Part shown: positions 1 to 5,763 of the stretch, in pieces
Layout of the letters: the number at the start of each line of letters is the position of its first letter
Position numbering within the stretch: position 1 is the stretch's first letter
Assembly (NCBI GenBank): GCA_023300205.1
Contig: JALZVD010000201.1
Location: forward strand, 1-8,504
DNA: 8,504 nucleotides
Direction: 5' to 3'
Source: Akkermansiaceae bacterium
GTDB taxonomy: Bacteria; Verrucomicrobiota; Verrucomicrobiia; Verrucomicrobiales; Akkermansiaceae
Position numbers and translations under genes: made by a program
The notes under the pieces: model-generated
Databases searched by the model: none
What the model was told of the DNA's origin: nothing
What the model saw: the letters and a program-made list of their open reading frames with translations, nothing else

Positions 1-507
1 ATGAATGCTGGAGCGATGGGGACTGAAAGTTTTGATCAGGTAGTGGATGTTACGTTTCTTGATGAGGATGGTGAGATCCGCACTCGCACGCTGGATGAGA
101 TAGAGCATCACTACAGGAATGTTCCTTCTCTGAGGAGAAATTTTGCTTTGAGTGCTAGATTCCGAGGGACCCCAGGGGTAGCTGATGACATCCGAGCGAA
201 GATGGATGAGTCAACTTCTAAGCGTAAGAATTCACAACCGAGAGCTGCAAGTGCTGGTTGCATTTTTAAGAATCCTGAGGAGATGCCAGCGGGGATGTTG
301 GTAGATGTTCTAGGGTTTAAGGATAGGTCTGTAGGTAAAGCAAGGGTGTCTATAGAGCATGGAAATTTCATTGTGAATGATGGGCGTGCTACTGCGGATG
401 ATGTGCTGGAGTTGATCAGTGATATAAGGAAGAAAGCACGTGATGAAAAGGGCATAGAGCTTGATACTGAGGTGCAGATCATCGGTGAGGATGAATCATT
501 ATTTTAA
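1..507 (+). CDS. murB: UDP-N-acetylenolpyruvoylglucosamine reductase (MurB), C-terminal part
   Basis: MurB reduces UDP-GlcNAc-enolpyruvate to UDP-N-acetylmuramate with NADPH and FAD in the cytoplasm, the second committed step of peptidoglycan precursor synthesis. The window opens inside the gene. The first codons encode the MNAGAMG stretch that normally lies in the FAD-binding domain, so the ATG at base 1 is internal and the N-terminal third is missing. Visible family features are an HYRN segment (residues 37-40 of the fragment), the SAGCIFKNP substrate-domain motif (84-92), a HGNFIVN motif (120-126), the ATADDVLELI helix, and the C-terminal EV-x-IIG (157-162) that carries the conserved catalytic-site Glu. 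The residue aligning with the proton-donating Ser of E. coli MurB is Cys87. The reading frame closes with TAA and ddl follows after 24 bases, the usual dcw order. The identification is firm; the subtype is not resolved because the N-terminus is absent. Confidence 0.94.
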   Translation: MNAGAMGTESFDQVVDVTFLDEDGEIRTRTLDEIEHHYRNVPSLRRNFALSARFRGTPGVADDIRAKMDESTSKRKNSQPRAASAGCIFKNPEEMPAGMLVDVLGFKDRSVGKARVSIEHGNFIVNDGRATADDVLELISDIRKKARDEKGIELDTEVQIIGEDESLF

Positions 508-531
508 TAACTAATAAAAGAGAGAAAAAGA

Positions 532-1452
532 ATGGATAAGAATTTGAAAATAGCTGTAGCGATGGGCGGGCCAGGTTCCGAGCATGATGTATCTATGGCT
601 TCTGGTAAGGCTGTATTGGAGGCTCTGACGGGTGCAGGTTGTAATGCGGTGGAGTTGATAGTGAGTGATTTTTCTATTGATGTGCCAGAGGGAGTGGATG
701 TTATATTTAACACGATTCATGGGACTTTTGGTGAGGATGGAGGGTTGCAGAAATTTTTAGACGATAAGGGTGTGGCTTATACTGGTGGCGGAGCTGTTAG
801 TAGTGAGTTGGCGTTTGATAAGGTTCTGAGTAAGAAGAGATTTATTGAGGCTGAGGTGCCTACTCCTGCGAGTGAGATTGTGGTCTGCACGGATGGGTTA
901 AAGATGCCTGAGATGGATCTTCCTTATGTGGTGAAACCACCGCGTGAAGGTTCAAGTGTAGGTGTGCATATTTGTAGAACTGCTGAGGAGGCGAAGGCTG
1001 CTATGGAAGATGCAACGAAGTTTAGTGATGATGTCTTGATAGAGCAATTAGTGGAAGGAAAAGAGCTTACTGTGGGGGTGCTGGACGGTGAGGTTTTACC
1101 AGTGGTGCATATTGCTCCTCGTAGTGGATTCTATGACATGAGTAATAAGTATCCTTGGATGACTGGAGATGGCGGAACTGATTATTATTGTCCTGCGGAT
1201 CTGAGTGTTGAGGTAACTAAAAGCGTTCAGGATGCAGCAATGGCAGCGCATGAGTCACTTGGAGTAGAGGTTTATTCTAGGGTGGATGTTCTTTTAGATG
1301 CGGATAATAATCCTTATGTTTTAGAGGCAAATACGATCCCAGGAATGACAGAGAGTAGTCTTTTGCCTAAGTCAGCGAAGGCGGCTGGGTATGGTTTTGC
1401 GGAGCTTTGTATGAAGATTATTGATCTGTCAATGAACACTCCTAGGGGTTGA
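532..1452 (+). CDS. ddl: D-alanine-D-alanine ligase
   Basis: This ATP-grasp enzyme joins two D-alanines for the end of the peptidoglycan stem peptide. It is 306 residues long, the same as E. coli DdlB, and all key residues line up: Glu17 in GSEHDVS (E. coli Glu15), HGTFGEDG starting at His63, Lys97 in FDK, Lys135 in VVKPPREGSSVG with Ser141 (E. coli Ser150), Lys206-Tyr207 (E. coli Lys215-Tyr216), Arg250, and the metal ligands Asp252, Glu265 and Asn267 in LEANTIPGMT. The conserved Tyr207 argues for D-Ala-D-Ala rather than D-Ala-D-Lac activity. The omega loop between Tyr207 and the YYCP motif is about four residues longer than in E. coli DdlB. The ATG at 532 gives an N-terminus that starts directly at the first beta strand. 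The purine-rich AAAGAGAG just upstream is only a weak ribosome binding site. The gene sits 20 bases before ftsQ and is probably co-transcribed with it. Confidence 0.97.
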   Translation: MDKNLKIAVAMGGPGSEHDVSMASGKAVLEALTGAGCNAVELIVSDFSIDVPEGVDVIFNTIHGTFGEDGGLQKFLDDKGVAYTGGGAVSSELAFDKVLSKKRFIEAEVPTPASEIVVCTDGLKMPEMDLPYVVKPPREGSSVGVHICRTAEEAKAAMEDATKFSDDVLIEQLVEGKELTVGVLDGEVLPVVHIAPRSGFYDMSNKYPWMTGDGGTDYYCPADLSVEVTKSVQDAAMAAHESLGVEVYSRVDVLLDADNNPYVLEANTIPGMTESSLLPKSAKAAGYGFAELCMKIIDLSMNTPRG

Positions 1453-1472
1453 GTTAGATAGGATGAGATATT

Positions 1473-2462
1473 ATGTTTAAGAAGAAAACGAGTAAGTTAA
1501 AACAGAACAAGCACACGCGACATGGCCGTGAGCTTGATCTCAATGTGACTTCGCCGCGCATCGTTTTCTTTCAGTCATTGAAGGCTCTTAGGGGGATGAT
1601 GAAGACGATTATCGTTCTTTTATTGGTGGGTGGAGTTTGTTGGTTTGGCTATACGCAAATTAGTGATCATTTTGACAATAATGAGGAGTTCGCTATTCAG
1701 CATTCTACGGTAACAAATTTTGAGGGTAAGGCTACTGTAGTCTTACCGCGTCTTAGGGTACTTGAGATAGCGAATGTTGATTTAAAGGGGACGATTTTTA
1801 GTGTGGATCTTGATGAAGTGAAACGACTCTTACTAGAGAGGCCTGAAATCAAAGATGTTAAGGTAAAGAGGAGTCTACCTGATTTGCTTGATATTCAGAT
1901 TGATGAGCGTGTTCCTGTGGCTTGGTTAGCTTGTCGTGAGCTTGGTTTAGCGGGGCGTAATCCACATAAGGGGATTTTAATAGATGTAGATGGGGTGAGT
2001 TTTCGCTGTGAACAAGATTTTTGGAGGGTGGCAAAGAACTTGCCTGTGGTGGATGTGTCTAGTAGTTCTCAGACGGAATTTCCTATCGGTAAGAAGATGC
2101 GAAATGCTGATGCTGAACGGGCTCTTAGTCTAGTGCTTAGGTTAAGGGCTATGGAACAGCAACCATGGGAGATCGATAGAGTGAAGGTTGAGAATTTCTA
2201 TACACTGAATGTGATTAGCAAAGACGGAGTAGTGGCTGTGTTTGGGATGCATGATCATGAGAGGCAGCTGTATCAGCTAATTTTAGCGAGAGAGCACGCT
2301 GTGGAAAATGAGAAAGAGTTAGAATGGATCGATCTAAGACCTAAGACAAATATACCAGCACATTATAAGGGAGGTGGGGCAGTTATCCAACAAGCTTATA
2401 CACCAAAAACGGAGGAGGATGGGTTAGCCCCATCAACTAGGAGCATATTGAATCAAAAATAA
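1473..2462 (+). CDS. ftsQ: Cell division protein FtsQ (POTRA domain)
   Basis: FtsQ is a bitopic inner-membrane divisome protein; in well-studied bacteria it links early and late division proteins through FtsB and FtsL. The 329-residue product has a basic cytoplasmic tail (residues 1-44), one transmembrane helix (about 45-60) and an extracytoplasmic remainder. A POTRA domain spans about 93-150, with the typical IFSVDLDEV, RPEIKDVKVKRSLPD and IDERVPVAWL segments. The beta domain after residue 200 is poorly conserved, as is usual. The tail after about 300 looks unstructured. Sequence similarity in this family is low, so the call rests on topology, the POTRA signature and the position between ddl and ftsA. 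The ATG at 1473 is preceded by AGGATGAG (1460-1467), a moderate Shine-Dalgarno match, and the stop lies 9 bases before ftsA. Confidence 0.92.
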   Translation: MFKKKTSKLKQNKHTRHGRELDLNVTSPRIVFFQSLKALRGMMKTIIVLLLVGGVCWFGYTQISDHFDNNEEFAIQHSTVTNFEGKATVVLPRLRVLEIANVDLKGTIFSVDLDEVKRLLLERPEIKDVKVKRSLPDLLDIQIDERVPVAWLACRELGLAGRNPHKGILIDVDGVSFRCEQDFWRVAKNLPVVDVSSSSQTEFPIGKKMRNADAERALSLVLRLRAMEQQPWEIDRVKVENFYTLNVISKDGVVAVFGMHDHERQLYQLILAREHAVENEKELEWIDLRPKTNIPAHYKGGGAVIQQAYTPKTEEDGLAPSTRSILNQK

Positions 2463-2471
2463 TCTGAGAGA

Positions 2472-3692
2472 ATGGCAAAATCAACAATACACGTAGGACT
2501 GGAAATAGGGACGAGCAAGACTTGTATGGTCGTGGGGGAGGTGAAAGCTGATGGCTCGGTGAAGATCTTAGGGGTAGGTGAGACTAAGAGTGTGGGAGTG
2601 AGGAAGGGAGAGATTTCTGATTTTCATCAGGTGCGGACATGCGTGCGTGAGGCTTTATTAGAGGCGGAGGATGTTTGTGATGTAGAGATTACGAGTATTA
2701 TACTTTCGGTAACTGGTTCCCATATTCAGGGTGTGAATAACCGTGGAACTTATCGTCTTCCGGATGAAGATGGAGAGGTGGAAGAGAGTCATATCATGGA
2801 GGCTGATGAGATAGCGCAGGATATTGCTATGCCGAGTGATAATGTTTATTTACTGAATGTGATTCGTCATTATTGGCTAGATGGTCAGCAGCATATAACT
2901 AAGCCATTGGGTCTTTTGGGTAAGACTTTAGAGGCTGATTATCATATTATTCATGGTGTAAAGTTGAGGATTCAGAATAGTCTTAAGTGTGTGAGGGAGA
3001 TACCTTTGGATGTGGATGCGGTAGTGTTTGCACCTATAGCGTCTGCGCAGATTGCTCTTAATCGTGAGCGTAAAGATGAAGGTGCTCTGGTGGTGGATAT
3101 AGGAGGAGGTACTACCGATTACGTGCTTTATCTTAATGGAGCAGTTGAGGCTTCTGGTTGTATTCCGGTGGGAGGGGATCACATTAGTAATGATATTCAT
3201 TTGGTAACGCATATTCCGTTATCGAAAGCTGAGCAGGTAAAGAAGACTGAGGGTGATGTGTCTGGAGATCTGGCGAAGTCAGTGGGGATAGTGACTATTG
3301 AAGATGAAAAAGGATTTCCAGATATAGAGATACAGAGGCAGCTTCTGAATGATATTATCAGGGGGAGGATGTTAGAGACTTTAGAGTTGGTAAAAGAGAA
3401 TCTACCTGAAGGATCACTTAAGAATGTGGGGACGGGTGTGTTTTTAACTGGAGGAACGAGTTTGATGCGCGGTATGGGTGAGCTTACTAATGAGGTATTT
3501 GGCTTACCTGTGTATCGGCCCGAGCAACCTGAGGTTTCTGGGGTTCAAGCGTATTTCCGAGATCCTCAATATTCTACTGCAGTAGGGCTTATTCGTTATG
3601 CTCAAATTATAGAAGAAGAGAAGAATGAGAGGAAGTCTAAGAATGGTTTTATCAATAAGCTTTCTAAGTTTCTGCCATTTGGTTCCCATTAG
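2472..3692 (+). CDS. ftsA: Cell division protein FtsA
   Basis: FtsA is an actin-fold ATPase that anchors FtsZ filaments to the inner membrane and recruits later divisome proteins. The product is 406 residues, normal for the family. Phosphate-1 is GLEIGTSK (9-16), the inserted 1C subdomain covers roughly 84-165 with SVTGSHIQG and the HYWLDGQ...KPLGLLG segment, phosphate-2 is VVDIGGGTTDY (Asp209 to Tyr217), and the adenosine motif is LTGGTSLMRG (around 325-334). The last 16 residues form a Lys/Phe/Leu amphipathic helix (NGFINKLSKFLPFGSH), the expected membrane-targeting sequence, so the C-terminus is intact. Position 11 is Glu where most FtsA proteins have Asp. The gene follows ftsQ after 9 bases with only CTGAGAGA in front of the ATG, so translational coupling is likely. 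Its downstream neighbour is a menC-like gene, not ftsZ. Confidence 0.96.
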   Translation: MAKSTIHVGLEIGTSKTCMVVGEVKADGSVKILGVGETKSVGVRKGEISDFHQVRTCVREALLEAEDVCDVEITSIILSVTGSHIQGVNNRGTYRLPDEDGEVEESHIMEADEIAQDIAMPSDNVYLLNVIRHYWLDGQQHITKPLGLLGKTLEADYHIIHGVKLRIQNSLKCVREIPLDVDAVVFAPIASAQIALNRERKDEGALVVDIGGGTTDYVLYLNGAVEASGCIPVGGDHISNDIHLVTHIPLSKAEQVKKTEGDVSGDLAKSVGIVTIEDEKGFPDIEIQRQLLNDIIRGRMLETLELVKENLPEGSLKNVGTGVFLTGGTSLMRGMGELTNEVFGLPVYRPEQPEVSGVQAYFRDPQYSTAVGLIRYAQIIEEEKNERKSKNGFINKLSKFLPFGSH

Positions 3693-3701
3693 TATTTGTG
3701 T

Positions 3702-4679
3702 ATGAAGCGAAGAATTTATGTTCATAAATACCTGATGCAGAGCCGTAGAGGGCTGAATAGTAGATCTCATAGGACAGAGCATGAAGGAGCTTTGATCAGA
3801 TTGGAGGAAGAAGGTGTTTCAGGTTATGGGTGTATACATCCGTGGGTGGAACTTGGGGATACATGTCTGGATGCATTGCTCAAAGAATTAGCTGAGGGTA
3901 GAATTTCCCGACAGGTAAAATGCGCATTGGATTGTGCAGGTGTGGATAGGAGGGCGAGAGCGCTGGGGTTGAGTTTATTTGCGGGTCTGGAGGTTCCTAA
4001 GAGTCATTCTACGATTGTAGGTGGAGTGGAGAGAGTAGAGATGGCTGTGGCTGCTGGTTTTGATATGGTGAAGCTTAAAATGGGTCGCGATATGAAACTT
4101 AATGTAAGTATTCTGAAAGATATTGATCATGCATTTCCTGAATTAGGTGTGAGATTAGATTTTAATGGTGTTTCTGGGCAGGGCGCAATGGAACAAATGC
4201 TTTTCGAAATAGGTGATAAGATGAGGGAGAAAATTGACTTTATCGAAGACCCGTTCCCACTTGAAAGTCCATCCTGGAATATGCTTAGAGATAAGTATGG
4301 GATGAAGCTTGGTGTGGATAGAGGGGTAGCTGGGGCTGATGGGGAATTTGATGTTACTGTCATTAAGCCTGCGATCAATAATACCGAGAAGCTCTGTGAT
4401 GCTGCTCAGATAAAAGGGAGGAGTGTTGTGGTTACTAGTTATATGGATCATCCAATAGGGCAGAGCTATGCTGCTTATTGTGCAGGAGTGATGAATGTTA
4501 AGTATCTTGGGCTGATTAACGAACGTTGTGGGCTAATGACGCATGGGCTCTATGAGCCAACTGAATTTACAGAGGAAATGGGAGAGGTTACTCCTTCGTG
4601 GAATACGGAGAGAGGAGATATGGGTACAGGGTTAGGGTTTGATTATTTACTGGAGCAGATCGACTGGATTAGTGTTTAA
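3702..4679 (+). CDS. menC: Enolase-superfamily protein, probably o-succinylbenzoate synthase (MenC-like)
   Basis: MenC dehydrates SHCHC to o-succinylbenzoate in menaquinone synthesis. The 325-residue product has the MenC length and layout: a short capping domain, then a TIM barrel with every expected active-site residue. These are the KLK pair Lys124 and Lys126 on the second strand, metal ligands Asp153 (RLDFNG), Glu182 (FIEDP) and Asp206 (GVDRG), the second catalytic Lys222 (VIKPAI), and a TSYMDHPIGQ segment where E. coli MenC has SSSIESSLG. The third ligand motif lacks the usual Glu after Asp. Other acid-sugar or muconate-type members of the superfamily, or N-succinylamino-acid racemase, cannot be excluded without phylogeny. 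I chose ATG 3702 because the N-terminus then reads MKRRIYVHKY, like other MenC proteins; a TTG at 3696 is in frame but less likely. It follows ftsA by 9 bases, suggesting one transcript, although the pathway is unrelated to division. Confidence 0.76.
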   Translation: MKRRIYVHKYLMQSRRGLNSRSHRTEHEGALIRLEEEGVSGYGCIHPWVELGDTCLDALLKELAEGRISRQVKCALDCAGVDRRARALGLSLFAGLEVPKSHSTIVGGVERVEMAVAAGFDMVKLKMGRDMKLNVSILKDIDHAFPELGVRLDFNGVSGQGAMEQMLFEIGDKMREKIDFIEDPFPLESPSWNMLRDKYGMKLGVDRGVAGADGEFDVTVIKPAINNTEKLCDAAQIKGRSVVVTSYMDHPIGQSYAAYCAGVMNVKYLGLINERCGLMTHGLYEPTEFTEEMGEVTPSWNTERGDMGTGLGFDYLLEQIDWISV

Positions 4680-4709
4680 GTGATTATTTTAAGTTTATTG
4701 TGTTTCATT

Positions 4710-4728
4710 AGGGAGTGCTACGCCTTTT
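4710..4728 (+). terminator. Weak intrinsic terminator candidate after the dcw block
   Basis: About 30 bases after the menC-like stop, AGGGAGT and ACGCCTT can pair with a three-base loop (GCT) and one A-G mismatch, and the right arm runs into four T residues. The placement at the end of a long same-strand block fits a terminator. The stem is short and imperfect, so this is only a candidate. Confidence 0.3.
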
Positions 4729-4784
4729 GGTATTAGATAAAAAGATACTATCCTAAAAAATATGTGTTGTATTGTAGGCTGTAA

Positions 4785-4798
4785 TTACGCATACGTAA
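4785..4798. promoter_or_regulatory. Palindrome directly upstream of the HTH gene
   Basis: The sequence TTACG-CATA-CGTAA is a perfect 5-bp inverted repeat with a 4-base spacer. It ends seven bases before the ATG of the small HTH gene. Its position suggests an operator for autoregulation, or a leader hairpin that would overlap the ribosome binding region. No good Shine-Dalgarno sequence is present between it and the start. Function is inferred from position only, and a palindrome this short can occur by chance. Confidence 0.3.
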
Positions 4799-4804
4799 AT
4801 TTGT

Positions 4805-5131
4805 ATGACAATGAAGAAACAGCAAACTTCTAGAGGTAAACGTTATAGTTCTATTGAGCGAGTTAAAATACTCACATACGTGGATAAGTATAACGCGGAA
4901 AATGGCAGAGGCGGTGCAGCTGCTGCATCACGCAAGTATGATGTTTCTCAGCTCACTATTGGAAATTGGTTACGAACTGCAGGGTCTCCATCTCCTAAAC
5001 GTAAGAAAAGTAATGTGGATATAGATAAGGCGCTTAGTCGTCTGAGTGAACTGCACAAGCTGATGGCGAAGACGGAAGAGGAGTTAGATAAGCAGCGTAA
5101 GGAGTATGCTGAATTAAAAATGATGCTATAA
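4805..5131 (+). CDS. Small helix-turn-helix protein with C-terminal coiled coil
   Basis: The 108-residue product is likely a DNA-binding protein. A basic N-terminus (residues 1-13) leads into a homeodomain-like helix-turn-helix: helix 1 around 16-31, a glycine-rich turn NGRGG (33-37), then AAAASRKYDV-SQLTIGNWLR (38-57), which reads as helix 2, turn and recognition helix. A basic linker (KRKK, 65-68) is followed by a heptad-like charged helix (about 72-108) that should form a coiled-coil dimer. The HTH resembles the OrfA half of IS3-type transposases, but no OrfB, integrase core or terminal inverted repeats are visible nearby, so it reads as a stand-alone regulator or domesticated protein. Starts at 4805 or 4811 (two residues shorter) are both plausible; neither has a clear Shine-Dalgarno. 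It stands alone, convergent to the PUR gene, with a palindrome just upstream. The targets are unknown. Confidence 0.68.
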   Translation: MTMKKQQTSRGKRYSSIERVKILTYVDKYNAENGRGGAAAASRKYDVSQLTIGNWLRTAGSPSPKRKKSNVDIDKALSRLSELHKLMAKTEEELDKQRKEYAELKMML

Positions 5132-5327
5132 TAATGGATTTAGCAGAAAATGGTTAGCCTGTTTATTCTGTTAGATTTAGTCCTAAGTAGATACTGACTG
5201 TGGGGTTGTTTTTGTTTGAGAGAATACTGTAGTGTGTTTTTCTATCTATAAAAATCGATAGCTGACTGTGTAAATATTGGCGATATGTGTGAGAGATGTG
5301 TATAATTTTAAAGATGAATCGTTGTCA

Positions 5328-5353
5328 CTAGTCTAGGTAAATCTATAGACTAG
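5328..5353. terminator. Perfect stem-loop between convergent genes
   Basis: CTAGTCTA (5328-5335) and TAGACTAG (5346-5353) form a perfect 8-bp stem with a 10-base loop. It lies about 25 bases beyond the stop of the minus-strand PUR gene and about 200 bases beyond the plus-strand HTH gene. The position fits a transcript end or 3' RNA-stabilising hairpin for the PUR gene, possibly serving both directions. There is no T-run after either arm, so it is not a classical Rho-independent terminator; a protein-binding palindrome is the alternative. Confidence 0.4.
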
Positions 5354-5377
5354 CGAGAACGAAACACGCATCTTTTA

Positions 5378-5593
5378 TTACTCACCAGCGGAATCCGCTG
5401 TGTCCTTGATATCAGTCAAGGCGGCAATGAAATCACCAAGTATGTCAGCAGGAACCATGATTGTGTCACGATTACCACTCACATCTTCTGTGATTTTTAC
5501 TACTTTGCCGCGAGCATTCTGTTTAAGATCGAGGAAGAAAATCTTCCTGTCAGCTAGAATTTTTTCAGTATGCAATAGGTCGTTATTCTCCAC
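5378..5593 (-). CDS. Single-repeat PUR-alpha-like nucleic-acid-binding protein (DUF3276-type)
   Basis: The 71-residue product carries one PUR repeat, a fold that binds single-stranded DNA and RNA. After a short polar N-terminus, residues 17-59 follow the PUR pattern: a first strand KIFFLDLKQNARGK (17-30), VVKITEDVSG (31-40), RDTIMVPADIL (42-52), then the closing helix GDFIAALTDI (53-62). The LDLKQNARG core with Lys24, Asn26 and Arg28 closely matches the nucleic-acid-contacting core of eukaryotic Pur-alpha and Borrelia BpuR. One repeat is not enough for a full PUR domain, so it should act as a homodimer. The start is GTG at 5593, chosen because AGAAGGAG lies five bases upstream, the strongest ribosome binding site in the window, and because no ATG is better placed. 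The gene is divergent from the phosphodiesterase operon and has a 23-base inverted repeat in its leader. The biological target is unknown. Confidence 0.78.
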   Translation of the reverse strand: MENNDLLHTEKILADRKIFFLDLKQNARGKVVKITEDVSGNRDTIMVPADILGDFIAALTDIKDTADSAGE

Positions 5594-5598
5594 CTTTT

Positions 5599-5606
5599 CT
5601 CCTTCT
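5599..5606 (-). promoter_or_regulatory. Strong Shine-Dalgarno that fixes the GTG start of the PUR gene
   Basis: On the minus strand the bases read AGAAGGAG, followed by a five-base spacer and GTG. The match to the 16S rRNA tail is much better than for the other genes in this window. It supports GTG at 5593 as the real start and suggests high translation of the PUR protein. Confidence 0.75.
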
Positions 5607-5622
5607 TTTAATAATTCAAGTC

Positions 5623-5645
5623 ATCACGCTTACCATAAGTGTGAT
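5623..5645. promoter_or_regulatory. Near-perfect inverted repeat in the leader of the PUR gene
   Basis: ATCACGCTTA (5623-5632) and TAAGTGTGAT (5636-5645) are inverted copies with one mismatch in ten, separated by CCA. The repeat lies between the candidate -10 box and the Shine-Dalgarno of the minus-strand PUR gene, so it would sit at or just after the transcription start. It could be an operator or, in RNA, a leader hairpin. As minus-strand RNA it has one A-C mismatch; as plus-strand RNA the mismatch becomes a G-U pair. Confidence 0.5.
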
Positions 5646-5650
5646 TTGTA

Positions 5651-5681
5651 ATAATAGTGAATAAATCTCTAACTAGGTCAA
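5651..5681 (-). promoter_or_regulatory. Candidate sigma-70 promoter for the PUR gene
   Basis: On the minus strand, TTGACC (5681-5676) resembles a -35 box and TATTAT (5656-5651) a -10 box. The spacer is 19 bases, longer than the optimal 17, which weakens the call. Transcription would begin around 5644, at the edge of the inverted repeat. Confidence 0.35.
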
Positions 5682-5717
5682 TGAAAAATGAGATTATTCT
5701 AAAAACCTTATGTTCTA

Positions 5718-5723
5718 TATAAT
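5718..5723 (+). promoter_or_regulatory. Consensus -10 box upstream of the phosphodiesterase operon
   Basis: A perfect TATAAT lies 40 bases before the ATG of the PhnP-like gene, in the divergent region shared with the PUR gene. The matching -35 region (TATTCT at a 17-base spacing) is poor. The local sequence is AT-rich, so chance occurrence is possible, but the placement is right for the three-gene operon that follows. Confidence 0.4.
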
Positions 5724-5763
5724 GTCTTTTCATCTTATGAGGAATGCTTAAGCTCTTAAATAG

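Noticed and set aside
2928..3212. Minus-strand ORF inside ftsA (and similar antisense ORFs in murB, the menC-like gene and the TIGR03790-type gene)
   Set aside because: They lie fully within well-supported plus-strand genes, have low-complexity or unfamiliar products and no ribosome sites.
3696..3701. TTG start for the MenC-like gene
   Set aside because: The ATG six bases later gives a family-like N-terminus, and there is no Shine-Dalgarno favouring TTG.
5242..5261. Short hairpin CTATC/GATAG
   Set aside because: Only five base pairs of mostly A-T with a 10-base loop, too weak to support as a terminator or binding site.
5194..5270. Direct repeat CTGACTGTG at 5194-5202 and 5262-5270
   Set aside because: Only two 9-base copies with unlike flanks; this can arise by chance and there is no third copy or array structure.
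4680..5377. Insertion sequence around the HTH gene
   Set aside because: No transposase catalytic ORF, no terminal inverted repeats and no target-site duplication could be seen.
5400..5651. An 83-codon plus-strand ORF opposite the PUR gene
   Set aside because: It is the antisense shadow of the PUR gene, whose minus-strand product has a recognisable fold and a strong ribosome site; the plus-strand product resembles nothing I know.
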